Below are positions 44,117 to 52,870 of a stretch of DNA of 64,000 nt, piece after piece. The first letter of the stretch is position 1. Every line of letters starts with the position of its first letter. Under the pieces are notes generated by a model. It had not been told where the DNA came from, made no database searches, and worked only from the letters and a program-made list of their open reading frames with translations. This stretch comes from an uncultured Flavobacteriaceae bacterium. GTDB taxonomy: Bacteria; Bacteroidota; Bacteroidia; Flavobacteriales; Flavobacteriaceae. The stretch covers positions 124,001 to 188,000 of the forward strand of contig CANMSA010000014.1 of assembly GCA_947500385.1 (NCBI GenBank), given 5' to 3'. The translations under genes and the position numbers were made by a program.

Positions 44117-44470
44117 AATTTGTAAACGCTTAAGGAACCCCATATGCTGTATTGGGAATACCCTCGGGTCAGGTATCTTATGTAGTCAGGAACAGACACT
44201 AAGCCAAGAGCAACTTAGGGTCAATAATTTAACGCCTAATTGTAAAATTAGGTATTTGTGGGTCGTATCTATCGAGACGTTCTCAAAACAATTGAGTTAG
44301 TTTGATAAGTGCGGCCCACAATTTTGTATTTTACTCGATAATCGAAATCCAACCCTGTATTCCTATGGTGCATTTCGCCAAGGCTTGTCATAAAAATCTA
44401 TTCTTGTTCTATAACAGTCGTTTGAACAAACCGCCCGCTAGTTTGCCAGGAAGTTAAGTCGTACTATTCA
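44117..44470 (+). other. 354-base gap with a structured RNA-like hairpin
   Basis: Besides the hairpin at 44235, a second one pairs 44258-44273 with 44304-44319 (12 Watson-Crick pairs, three U-G pairs and one mismatch over 16 positions), with an internal CTCAA/TTGAG stem, followed by a T-rich stretch. It may be a second terminator or a structured leader of the rhamnosidase-sulfatase message. No gene is seen. Confidence 0.45.
44235..44252 (+). terminator. hairpin after the susCD operon
   Basis: CCTAATT (44235-44241) and AATTAGG (44246-44252) form a 7-bp perfect stem with a four-base loop, 120 bases past the stop of the surface glycan-binding protein. The tract after it is only moderately T-rich. 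Confidence 0.5.
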
Positions 44471-46804
44471 ATGATAAATCGGTCCGTATTCATTCGAGCT
44501 TTAATGATTTCCAGTGTACTGTGCACGCTGCTTTGCTGTGCGCAAAAACATGCGGTATCGCGTGAAAGTCCTGCAAAAATCCCTACTCGGCCGATTCCTT
44601 GGAAAGCAAAATGGATTGCGGCCTCAGAGATCCAAGACACCATAAATACCTGGACCGTTTTTAGAACAATACAGCGGCTTCAGAAAAAACCCGAGACGCC
44701 TGTTTGGGCCCGAATTGCGGTAGATTCTAAATACTGGCTTTGGATCAATGAACGCTTGGTGGTTTTTGAGGGCGGACTTAAAAGAGGACCCAACCCCGAT
44801 GACACCTACTATGATGAAGTAGATGTCTCCAAGTATTTGACCAAGGGAGAGAACACCCTCGCCGTATTGGTATGGTACTTTGGGAAAAATGGGTTTTCGC
44901 ACAATAGTAGTGGTCGGGCGGGATTGTTGTTTCAAGCCAAGGGAGGCGATCTGCAAATTTTTTCCGATGCAAGCTGGAAAGCTTGGCAACACCCGGCCTT
45001 TGAAGAAACGGGGCCGCCCCATCCCAATTTTCGCCTGCCCGAATCCAACATTGGGTTCAATGCACAAAAAGGAGACATGGCCTTTCTTGAAAAAGAATAT
45101 GACGATGCCGAACGCCCCGGTGCCACCGTCCTGGGACAAGCAGGTGCCCCCCCTTGGAACAAACTAGAAAAACGCCCGATACCCCAATGGAAAGATTATG
45201 GGTTAAAGCCCTATCTGGAGGCGCCTTCATTTCCGTTTGTGGCAACAGGCGACACCATAAAAGTACGATTGCCCTATAATGCCCAGATAACCCCTTTTTT
45301 CAAAATTAGGGCTACCGGGGGTCAAAAGCTGGATATTCGCACCGATCACTATTATGGCGGAGGCACGCCCAATGTACGGGCGGAATATACGAGTAGGAGT
45401 GGTGTTCAAACCTACGAAAGCCTTGGCTGGATGAATGGCCATGAGGTACACTACCATATTCCTGAAGGCATACAGGTATTGGATCTTGCGTATCGGGAAA
45501 CGGGATACGACACGGAGTTTACCGGTAGTTTTGAATGTGACGATGAATTTTACAATCGCCTTTGGCAAAAATCCCTGCGTACCCTGTATGTAACGATGCG
45601 GGACACCTATATGGACTGCCCCGACAGGGAACGTGCACAATGGTGGGGCGATGAGGTGTTGGAAAGCGGGGAGGCATTTTACGCTCTATCGCCCAGTAGC
45701 CATGCCCTGGTTCGCAAGGGAATGTTGGAGCTCATGAATTGGCAAAAGCAGGACAGCACTATTTTTTCACCTGTTCCCGCGGGCAATTGGGACAAGGAAC
45801 TGCCAACGCAAATGCTTAGCAGTATCGGCACTTATGGGTTTTGGAACTATTACTGGAATACCGGTGATAAAAAGACCATCGCTACTGTTTATAGTGCGGT
45901 GCGCGACTATCTCTCGGTTTGGAAGTTGAACGAAGAGGGACTTGTACAACTGCGTAAAGGTGGTTGGACCTGGGGGGACTGGGGCGAAAACAAGGACATG
46001 CCCTTACTTTTTCAGACCCAATATTATATGGCTTTGGACAGCTATCGCCGAATGTCCGAGTTATTGGGAGAAACTGAAGAGGTAGTGAGCATCAAAGCAA
46101 GGATGCGGCAGTTCAAAAGCGCGTTCAATCGTACTTTTTGGAATGGGAAGGCCTACCGCTCCAAGGATTATAAAGGTAAAACGGACGACCGGTCGCAGGG
46201 GTTGGCCGTAGTGGCCGGTCTTGCCGATCCAGAGAAGTTTCCGGCAATTTACGAGGTACTCAAAGTGGAACGGCATGCGAGTCCCTATATGGAAAAATAT
46301 ATACTGGAAGCGCTTTTTCAAATGGGGTATGCCGACTTTGCTCTTGAACGCATGCGCCTGCGTTTCCAAACCATGGTAGACCATCCTACCCTTACTACCC
46401 TGTGGGAAGGTTGGGGTATCGGTGCCGCAGGCTATGGAGGAGGCACCGTTAACCACGCTTGGAGCGGTGGGGGACTTACCCTGCTGTCTCAATACGTTGC
46501 GGGAGTAGCTCCTACTTCGGCAGGGTATGCGACCTTCGAAATACGGCCCCGACTAGGATTTTTAAAACGGGTGAAGGCTGAAGTGCCTTCCATAAAAGGA
46601 ATTATTAGGGTTGCCATTACGGTGGGGGAGTCCTATAAGGTAGCGTTGGAAGTGCCTCCCGACACCAGGGCTAAGGTAGTGGTACCCTCGCGCTATACCC
46701 AACTATTTCTGAACGGCAAAAAAATGGTATCGGAAGAAGGAAATACAAACCAGGAGATCATTGTTCCGCCAGGAACGCATCTGTTAATTGCCAATGAACC
46801 ATGA
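44471..46804 (+). CDS. GH78 alpha-L-rhamnosidase, lipoprotein
   Basis: 777 residues with a lipoprotein signal (LLCCAQ; C22 or C23). Residues 40-350 are beta-sandwich modules (ARIAVDSKYWLWINERLVVFEGG resembles the first). The catalytic (alpha/alpha)6 barrel follows, with TMRDTYMDCPDRERAQWWGDE at 376-395, matching the GH78 acid/base region, and LTTLWEGWGIGAAGYGGGTVNHAWSGG near the C terminus, containing the second catalytic carboxylate region. A C-terminal beta-sandwich completes the domain order of GH78. It releases terminal L-rhamnose from glycans. Its TGA overlaps the sulfatase ATG by four bases. Confidence 0.9.
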   Translation: MINRSVFIRALMISSVLCTLLCCAQKHAVSRESPAKIPTRPIPWKAKWIAASEIQDTINTWTVFRTIQRLQKKPETPVWARIAVDSKYWLWINERLVVFEGGLKRGPNPDDTYYDEVDVSKYLTKGENTLAVLVWYFGKNGFSHNSSGRAGLLFQAKGGDLQIFSDASWKAWQHPAFEETGPPHPNFRLPESNIGFNAQKGDMAFLEKEYDDAERPGATVLGQAGAPPWNKLEKRPIPQWKDYGLKPYLEAPSFPFVATGDTIKVRLPYNAQITPFFKIRATGGQKLDIRTDHYYGGGTPNVRAEYTSRSGVQTYESLGWMNGHEVHYHIPEGIQVLDLAYRETGYDTEFTGSFECDDEFYNRLWQKSLRTLYVTMRDTYMDCPDRERAQWWGDEVLESGEAFYALSPSSHALVRKGMLELMNWQKQDSTIFSPVPAGNWDKELPTQMLSSIGTYGFWNYYWNTGDKKTIATVYSAVRDYLSVWKLNEEGLVQLRKGGWTWGDWGENKDMPLLFQTQYYMALDSYRRMSELLGETEEVVSIKARMRQFKSAFNRTFWNGKAYRSKDYKGKTDDRSQGLAVVAGLADPEKFPAIYEVLKVERHASPYMEKYILEALFQMGYADFALERMRLRFQTMVDHPTLTTLWEGWGIGAAGYGGGTVNHAWSGGGLTLLSQYVAGVAPTSAGYATFEIRPRLGFLKRVKAEVPSIKGIIRVAITVGESYKVALEVPPDTRAKVVVPSRYTQLFLNGKKMVSEEGNTNQEIIVPPGTHLLIANEP

Positions 46805-48240
46805 ATATGTTTTTTAAGTCTTGTTTGGTCATGCTGCCGGTTTTCGCTATTGGATGTAAAGAAAATGCCAAAGCGGTTGCGACCGAGGTGCTTGAAAATG
46901 CACCCCCCAATATTGTGCTGATCGTGGCAGATGATATGGGCTACAACGACCTAGGCTGCTATGGGAACGACTTTATAGAAACCCCACATTTGGATAGGCT
47001 TGCAAAAGAGGGCATCCGATTCACCGATGGGTATGCCGCGGCACCGCTATGCAGCCCGTCGCGCGCTAGTTTGCTTACCGGTTTACATCCCATACAGGTG
47101 AATATCACAGAACATATTCATGGGAATCCCCCGGCCGGTCCGCACCAACGCCTAAAGACTCCACCGGTAAGCCAACAGTTAGACCTCGAATTTCAAACCA
47201 CCGCGGAGCTCCTTAAAGCGCAAGGGTACCGTACCGCTCATATCGGAAAGTGGCATTTGGGCGGCGGGGACTTCCTTCCGGAAAAGCAAGGGTTCGATGT
47301 AAACATTGCGGGGGCCTGGAACGGCCTGCCGAAAAGTTTTTTCTACCCGTTTTTTCCTAAAGGCGAAAAGCCGGAAATCCAAGATAGTTCCGAAGAAGGG
47401 GATTACTTGACGGATGTGCTTACCGATAAGGCGGCCGATTTTATAACCGCTCAAAAGGATAGTGTTTTTTTTCTAAGCCTTAATTATTATTCGCCCCATG
47501 TACCTATTGAGGGCAAGGAAGACTTGGTAGAAAAGTATCGTAAAAAAAGGGGGGTTACCAAAGATACGGTCCTTCCCAATATTCATTATGCGGCCATGAT
47601 CGAAAGCATTGATCAAAATGTGGGGAGACTACTGGAACTGATCCAGCAGTTGGGCCTGGAAAAGAATACCCTGGTTATTTTTACCTCCGATAACGGCGGA
47701 CTATCCGTGGAGGAAGTACCCTTTTTTGCTAAGCATACCCCCCCGACCGACAATGGGCCGCTTCGCGATGGCAAGGGATATGTGTACGAAGGCGGTATCC
47801 GAGAGCCGTTTTTGGTGAAGTGGCCCTTGACCATTGCCCCCGGTACCAGCAGTTCACCTGTAATTGCCCAAGACCTGTTCAATACGTTTGCCGAGGTGAG
47901 CAATTCCGATACCAGGGTAGCGGGGAGCGTTAGCCTACTGCCCATTTTAAAGGGGGAAACGCCCCCGGAACGAGGCTTGTTATGGCATTTACCGCATTAC
48001 AGCCCACAACACGGGAAACCGGCGTCGGCCTATCGAGAGGGCGATTGGAAAATAATTCACCATTACGAAGATGACCGCTACGAACTGTTTAATTTACAAG
48101 AAGACCTTGGCGAAACAAGGGATTTGGCAATTTCCAATATAGAGAAATTGGAAGAAATGAAACAAAAGCTACACGCTGAACTAAAGCGATTAAAAGCTAA
48201 GATGCCAGTGCCAAACCCCAATTTTGTGGGGACTGATTAG
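46801..48240 (+). CDS. S1 family arylsulfatase lipoprotein
   Basis: 479 residues with lipobox FAIGC (C19). Formylglycine-dependent sulfatase: the maturation motif CSPSR is at residues 84-88 (Cys84 becomes formylglycine), metal ligands D44 and D45 in VADDMGYND, HIGKWHLGG carries the lysine/histidine pair, and TSDNGG the last Asp/Asn. The substrate is unknown, but coupling to a rhamnosidase gene (ATGA overlap) suggests removal of sulfate from a rhamnose-containing algal glycan such as ulvan. It needs a formylglycine-generating enzyme encoded elsewhere. Confidence 0.93.
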   Translation: MNMFFKSCLVMLPVFAIGCKENAKAVATEVLENAPPNIVLIVADDMGYNDLGCYGNDFIETPHLDRLAKEGIRFTDGYAAAPLCSPSRASLLTGLHPIQVNITEHIHGNPPAGPHQRLKTPPVSQQLDLEFQTTAELLKAQGYRTAHIGKWHLGGGDFLPEKQGFDVNIAGAWNGLPKSFFYPFFPKGEKPEIQDSSEEGDYLTDVLTDKAADFITAQKDSVFFLSLNYYSPHVPIEGKEDLVEKYRKKRGVTKDTVLPNIHYAAMIESIDQNVGRLLELIQQLGLEKNTLVIFTSDNGGLSVEEVPFFAKHTPPTDNGPLRDGKGYVYEGGIREPFLVKWPLTIAPGTSSSPVIAQDLFNTFAEVSNSDTRVAGSVSLLPILKGETPPERGLLWHLPHYSPQHGKPASAYREGDWKIIHHYEDDRYELFNLQEDLGETRDLAISNIEKLEEMKQKLHAELKRLKAKMPVPNPNFVGTD

Positions 48241-48309
48241 TGAATAGGGCGAATGAGGGAATTTTAATACGAGCCTTGAAAAGGTAGTAAGGTCGCTATC
48301 GGTTTTAGC

Positions 48310-48525
48310 TCATTCCTTTCGGTTATGTCGAAAAGGAACTACCGATATAAGAAAGCCCCCGACAAACGAAATCAATACACACAGATACAGCAGCGGATGG
48401 TTAAAATAATCGGTAATCGATGTCATTTTCAGTGGTTTGACCGAAAACCAGAACGACCAAAACAAGAACAAAGAAGTCACAATTATCCCTATGAGGGCTG
48501 TTATTTGGAATTTGGTTTTGGCCAT
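48310..48525 (-). CDS. 71-residue two-helix membrane protein (paralogue of 48844-49059)
   Basis: 71 residues with two hydrophobic helices (about 9-28, ALIGIIVTSLFLFWSFWF; about 45-63, LYLCVLISFVGGFLISVV) joined by a short loop, KPLKMTSITDYFNHP, and a basic tail (PFRHNRKE). It aligns without gaps to the 71-residue protein at 48844-49059, with 42 identical positions by eye. Both lie downstream of the LanC gene on the same strand. Unknown family; candidates for producer immunity or for a membrane accessory of the lanthipeptide cluster. Confidence 0.65.
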   Translation of the reverse strand: MAKTKFQITALIGIIVTSLFLFWSFWFSVKPLKMTSITDYFNHPLLYLCVLISFVGGFLISVVPFRHNRKE

Positions 48526-48843
48526 AAATATTTATTTTGGTGCTTATATTGTTGAAGGCTTCCCTGTTTTGGGACAGGAGATAATATGATCGAACAAACA
48601 TGCTGGCAACCTATGGATTAACGGCCATCTTGTTTGCCATAATGGTATGAAAATGGTACAATCAAGTGGATGATTGCTACACTTACTATACTACTTATGA
48701 TACGCCATAAGCCAAGTGTAATGCCAAAATCCATAATTCTAATTATATAGGAGTTTCCTTCAATGCTGGTTCAACAGGGTTTAATGGACTGGGATAGCGG
48801 GCAAATTAACACCCATTGCATATTGATATGCAACCCTTAAGGA
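48526..48843. other. 318-base AT-rich gap
   Basis: It separates the two paralogous small membrane genes. Short frames only, no hairpin with a convincing T run, nothing I would annotate. The DNA on either side shows that the two small genes arose by duplication rather than by sharing a promoter here. Confidence 0.4.
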
Positions 48844-49059
48844 TTAGTTTTTCCAATTCTTTCGATAGGGCACTACGTTGGCAAGATACCCCCCTAGAAT
48901 CGAAATCAACATACAGAGATATAACATCGGATCGTTCAAATGTTCCGTGATGGATGTTATTTTCAGTGGCTTATCCAAGAACCAGAAAGAACAAAAAAAC
49001 AACAAAGAAGTCAAGATTGCTCCGCGGAGGGCTATTTTTTTAAATTTGGCTTTGGTCAT
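48844..49059 (-). CDS. 71-residue two-helix membrane protein (paralogue of 48310-48525)
   Basis: Same size and layout as its partner: helices at about 9-28 (IALRGAILTSLLFFCSFWFL) and 45-63 (MLYLCMLISILGGYLANVV), with the loop KPLKITSITEHLNDP and basic end PYRKNWKN. It starts 61 bases after the LanC stop, so may be the last member of the same message. Shared invariant blocks are SFWF, KPLK, TSIT and the VVP near the end. Function unknown. Confidence 0.65.
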   Translation of the reverse strand: MTKAKFKKIALRGAILTSLLFFCSFWFLDKPLKITSITEHLNDPMLYLCMLISILGGYLANVVPYRKNWKN

Positions 49060-49120
49060 AGTTAAAAATACGAATTACGGTTGAAATAAGTAGGTGGACT
49101 CTTGTTCCTTTCACAAGAAA

Positions 49121-50338
49121 TCAACTAATCATCAAACATTGGCTCCATTTTAAGGGAGTTGGAGATAAATAGGATAAAATTGCTAAACCAATCCCGGCAA
49201 CCCCATCTAGTAGACAATCTTCTTTTTGCCAAGAACCTATTTCTTTTGGTTGCCATTTCATGTACCCCGCATAGCCATTTTCATGATTTGCCATTTTTAG
49301 TCCTTCAAGAAGCCAATAGTCCGCAGTATTTTTGAAATCAATGACTGCAGTGCTTTTATACAAATAATCAAAAATTAGCATTATACCAAATGCACCGTGA
49401 CATAGCCCTGCGTCTTTTACCATAGTTGTTTCCAAACTTTTTCTGAGTGCTGAATGTTTAAGTATTGCCATCGCTTCTTTATAAAGTATTTTATCGTTAA
49501 GCACTTCGGCAGCATGCCAAAGGGAAAGGCCAATTCCTAAATCTCCGTAACACCAGGCCAACCTAGAATATTCGACTGTTTTCTGTTTTTGATTTATCCA
49601 ACTGGGAAACAAGGACTTACTGGAGGGGGCGTCACTTTTTACACTAAGAATAAAACGAGTCGCTTTTATTAGTAAAGGACTTACCAAGGGTTCGAAATCT
49701 TGATAAATTACTAACCGGGCTAAAAAATTTATTATACTAGACATACCATGGGCCAGCCCCAAATTGATAACCTTAATTTCGTTTTTAGCTTGTACATAAG
49801 ATTCCCAATAGACTAACTCTTTATTTTCAAGGGCAGTTTTTTGCAACACTGAAATTACTTTAATCAGTATTACTTTGTACTTGTTTCTATTTTTTATAGA
49901 GTTAGCATTTTGATAACGTTTTAAGAAATACATAGCTTCACCAAGATACCCATGCAAAAAATCATAGTTATCTTGTTCAAAATTGGAAGCCATGATTTTG
50001 TCCAGAAAAATATCAATCTCCGAAAATATTTCTTTAGAATTAATCTCGAGAAAACCCTCTTCACAAATCATTTCTAAGACCCATCCTATGCCTGCAATAC
50101 CAGAGCAAAACGTTGGAAAGTTAAAGCCTTGATTGATTTCCTCAATTGTTTCCGCAAGTATTTTATGTCCCCTTTCTGAAATGGAATCGTCGTTTAAGAA
50201 TTCGCCATAGAGGATAAAAAAATAAGCTACACCCGTTTTACCGGATAAAAGACCTAGCTTCTTTTCTTTATCATAATGCTGCTGAAGGATGGTGCTTATA
50301 TCAAATAGCTTTTTCTCTAAGCCGGTTTTAACCATCAT
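49121..50338 (-). CDS. LanC-type lanthionine cyclase
   Basis: 405 residues of the LanC/LanCL family, an alpha/alpha toroid that adds cysteine thiols to dehydrated Ser/Thr in class I lanthipeptides. All zinc and catalytic residues can be seen: NYDFLHG with D126 (D141 in NisC), GLAHGMSS with H197, AWCYGDLGIG with C263, and GLCHGAFG with C313 and H314. The fold-repeat glycines are in place (SGKTGVAYF, CSGIAGIGW, LLDGVAGIGLAIL). It begins 34 bases after the S9 peptidase gene. No LanB is next to it, so dehydration must come from elsewhere. Confidence 0.9.
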   Translation of the reverse strand: MMVKTGLEKKLFDISTILQQHYDKEKKLGLLSGKTGVAYFFILYGEFLNDDSISERGHKILAETIEEINQGFNFPTFCSGIAGIGWVLEMICEEGFLEINSKEIFSEIDIFLDKIMASNFEQDNYDFLHGYLGEAMYFLKRYQNANSIKNRNKYKVILIKVISVLQKTALENKELVYWESYVQAKNEIKVINLGLAHGMSSIINFLARLVIYQDFEPLVSPLLIKATRFILSVKSDAPSSKSLFPSWINQKQKTVEYSRLAWCYGDLGIGLSLWHAAEVLNDKILYKEAMAILKHSALRKSLETTMVKDAGLCHGAFGIMLIFDYLYKSTAVIDFKNTADYWLLEGLKMANHENGYAGYMKWQPKEIGSWQKEDCLLDGVAGIGLAILSYLSPTPLKWSQCLMIS

Positions 50339-50372
50339 TTATATCGGTCTTTGAAGCATACGGATAGTGTGA

Positions 50373-52532
50373 TTATTGTGGCTGAAATTCTGGATGTCCC
50401 GTTTGCCAAAGGGCGAAAGCGAAAAAGTCCGACATATTTCTGTATAGCCCTTCGTAAGTTCCATCTCCACCATGTCCACCATCAAAATCTACAGAAAGTA
50501 AAAGTGGGTTAACACTTTTTGTCATGTTCTGAGCACGTGCAATGAATTTGGCAGGGTCCCAAGGAGTTACACTACCATCATTCATTCCCACCTTAATCAT
50601 AATTGCAGGATATTCTTTCTCAACTTTAAGACTATGATAGGAGTCCATTTCTTTCAATGCTTGAAATTCAATGGAATCATTAACAGTCCCGAACTCAGGC
50701 ATGTTGTTTTTACCATTAGGCTGAAATTCATACCGTAACATATTCAAAGCTGGCGAATCCATAATGCCGACCTTGAATAGGTCTGGTCTTTCAGTCAATG
50801 ATTTGCCCACGGCTATGCCTCCTGCGCTTAGACCATAGTTAACTAAATATTGCTGGGAAGTGTATTTTTTTTTAATTAGATATTCAGCACAGGCTATCAA
50901 ATCTTTCCAAGTATTCGCTTTTTTAGTTTTCTTTCCGTCTTCGTACCAATGATTCCCTTTCTCTCCCCCTCCTCTAACGTGAGGAAATACAACAATACCT
51001 CCCTCGTTGACCCAACTTAGAAAAGGAATGAAAAATCTCGGTGAAAAGGAAACTCCATAAGCCCCATAAGTATAAATCAAGGTTCTATTCATTCCATTCT
51101 TTTTCAAATTCTCACCAAATAATATAGAAACTGGCACCTTAGTTCCGTCCCAAGATTCAATTTCTATCTCCTCAATTTTGATTTTTTCAAAATCTTTATG
51201 ATTAGTATTACTTAGACCAACGTTTTCAAATAGTTCAGACTCTAAATCGTATTTGAAATAGGAGATGGGAGCCGTCCAACCGCTGATTGTAACAAACAAT
51301 TTTTCTCCCCTTGAAAACAAACTTGAGGAACCCGCTTTAAACGGTAATTCTAACTCTTTAGTGTGGTTTTTGGAAAGAACAAACATTTTAGCCTCAACTC
51401 CATTTTTTTTTGTGGTATAATAAACATTTTCATTTAAGTATTCAAAATCAGATATTACCTCATCTTTATATTCTGGCACTAAAACTTCCGGATTGTTAAA
51501 GTTTGGAGATTTCAAAGGAGTCCTGCAGATTTTAAAGTTAGGGGAGTTTTTAGCAGTTCGATATATCAAGTAATCATTTACAATATAGTACTGAGAAATT
51601 TTTTCTTTTTTAGAAAAAAGTAGTTGCCAATTTATCTTTTGGACATTAAATTCTTGAAAAATTGAACTGTAGTAAGTATCGCTATAGTTATCGGTATTAA
51701 CTAGTGCCCCCGTAATATAAGATGACTTACAATCAGCAATTGAAATTATTGGAACATCTCCTGTCTGAAAGGGAATATGTTTATTGTGCGCCTTTGAGAA
51801 AAGTGGAAAATTTGACTGGCCTTTACTGCCAATTTTGTAAAAGGTACCTACCGTGTTTAACAGATAAGTTGGATCCTCATACCTAAAATGTGGAATATGA
51901 GTATAAAAGAAACCTGAATTGTCCCGCAGCCATGAAACATTTCCCACAAAACCAGGACTTAACCCTGAAATATCACAAGCCTCTACATTTTTAGTTTTCA
52001 TATCGTAAAGGTACAACTGACCATTTTTTTCTCCTTTTTTTACAAGGTTTATGGCAATTTTTTGATTATCCCAGCTTACCTTAAAATAGCTTATTATATG
52101 TTCTTTATTATAAGAATTTGGGTCGAAAAGCAAAGTTTCATTTGAATCAAGATGTTTTTTGTAGTAGAGTTTTTGAACCCCATCCTCTTTGTCCTTAGAG
52201 AGGTAGAAATAGCTTCCATTTTCTTTAAACCTCAACTTGCGAACAACCTTATCTTGAACGTTTTCATATTTTAGAAACTTGTTGAGGAACCTAGTTCTTG
52301 GTAGTTTGTCTAACCATGATTCAGCTAAAATGTTTTGTTCATTAAACCAATCCAGGACTTTAGAGTCTGCTAAATCCTCCAGGTTTTTATAAGGGTCTAG
52401 AATTTGTTGTCCATGGATTGTTTCACTGAAGTCACCATTTTCGATGGAAGGATAATTAATTTCTGGTTTTAATTGTTGACCGTTGCATGACACAATCACA
52501 AATAAAACTAACAATCTTTTTAACATAGTCAC
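50373..52532 (-). CDS. S9A prolyl oligopeptidase lipoprotein in the lanthipeptide cluster
   Basis: 719 residues with a lipoprotein signal (FVIVSC, C16). The N-terminal part (about 20-430) is a seven-bladed propeller plus linkers, the C-terminal part an alpha/beta hydrolase: YGAYGVSFSP, then nucleophile S569 in GLSAGG, D652 in GMNDGS and H687 in DGGHGGDG. It cleaves short peptides after proline in the periplasm or outside. POP enzymes (FlaP) are known leader proteases of class III lanthipeptides, and the precursor here has a proline next to its leader end. Attachment by lipid implies action after export. Confidence 0.92.
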   Translation of the reverse strand: MTMLKRLLVLFVIVSCNGQQLKPEINYPSIENGDFSETIHGQQILDPYKNLEDLADSKVLDWFNEQNILAESWLDKLPRTRFLNKFLKYENVQDKVVRKLRFKENGSYFYLSKDKEDGVQKLYYKKHLDSNETLLFDPNSYNKEHIISYFKVSWDNQKIAINLVKKGEKNGQLYLYDMKTKNVEACDISGLSPGFVGNVSWLRDNSGFFYTHIPHFRYEDPTYLLNTVGTFYKIGSKGQSNFPLFSKAHNKHIPFQTGDVPIISIADCKSSYITGALVNTDNYSDTYYSSIFQEFNVQKINWQLLFSKKEKISQYYIVNDYLIYRTAKNSPNFKICRTPLKSPNFNNPEVLVPEYKDEVISDFEYLNENVYYTTKKNGVEAKMFVLSKNHTKELELPFKAGSSSLFSRGEKLFVTISGWTAPISYFKYDLESELFENVGLSNTNHKDFEKIKIEEIEIESWDGTKVPVSILFGENLKKNGMNRTLIYTYGAYGVSFSPRFFIPFLSWVNEGGIVVFPHVRGGGEKGNHWYEDGKKTKKANTWKDLIACAEYLIKKKYTSQQYLVNYGLSAGGIAVGKSLTERPDLFKVGIMDSPALNMLRYEFQPNGKNNMPEFGTVNDSIEFQALKEMDSYHSLKVEKEYPAIMIKVGMNDGSVTPWDPAKFIARAQNMTKSVNPLLLSVDFDGGHGGDGTYEGLYRNMSDFFAFALWQTGHPEFQPQ

Positions 52533-52577
52533 AATTTCTTATTAACAGTCTTAATAATACCATTGGGATAAATTAAA

Positions 52578-52610
52578 CCATCGACTTCTAGCCTTTTCAA
52601 AAGTCGATGG
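52578..52610 (-). promoter_or_regulatory. hairpin between precursor and peptidase genes
   Basis: CCATCGACTT (52578-52587) pairs perfectly with AAGTCGATGG (52601-52610) around a 13-base loop. On the transcript it comes after the precursor stop and is followed by TTTAATTTAT, so it could be a partial terminator giving more precursor message than enzyme message, as in many bacteriocin operons. Confidence 0.6.
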
Positions 52611-52633
52611 CCTATATTCATTCCTAATTAATA

Positions 52634-52792
52634 TTAGCCATTCCCATTGGTATCATCATTACACAGAGCGGCAGGCTCTGATTTAGTACCCCCTCCACAG
52701 TCTTGAACGGTTTCTCCACCAAATATATTTTGGGGGTTATTCAATTTGGCAATCTTAAATTTTTTTAAAGATAACTTTTTCTTGACTTTCAT
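52634..52792 (-). CDS. class I lanthipeptide precursor (LanA)
   Basis: A 52-codon frame (ATG at 52792, TAA at 52634-52636). The leader begins MKVKKKLSLKKFKIAKLNN, the Bacteroidota class I lanthipeptide leader (basic, LxLKKFKIAKLNN), continues PQNIFGG, with a Gly-Gly at 25-26, and the core of 26 residues reads ETVQDCGGGTKSEPAALC, then NDDTNGNG. Two cysteines (C32, C44) with Thr/Ser before each (T28; T36, S38) allow two thioether rings. It lies 101 bases before the peptidase gene and 78 after the regulator. No second precursor copy is seen. Confidence 0.88.
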   Translation of the reverse strand: MKVKKKLSLKKFKIAKLNNPQNIFGGETVQDCGGGTKSEPAALCNDDTNGNG

Positions 52793-52870
52793 ATTTAAAT
52801 ATTTTTGTTTGCAAGAAATTTAGTAAAATGAATGATTGAGAAAAAGAAATTCGACTCCAGTTTCATGAAT

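Noticed and set aside
49121-52532. Possible hidden LanB inside the peptidase-LanC interval
   Set aside because: The two long frames are fully accounted for by S9A and LanC motifs; no space remains for a dehydratase.
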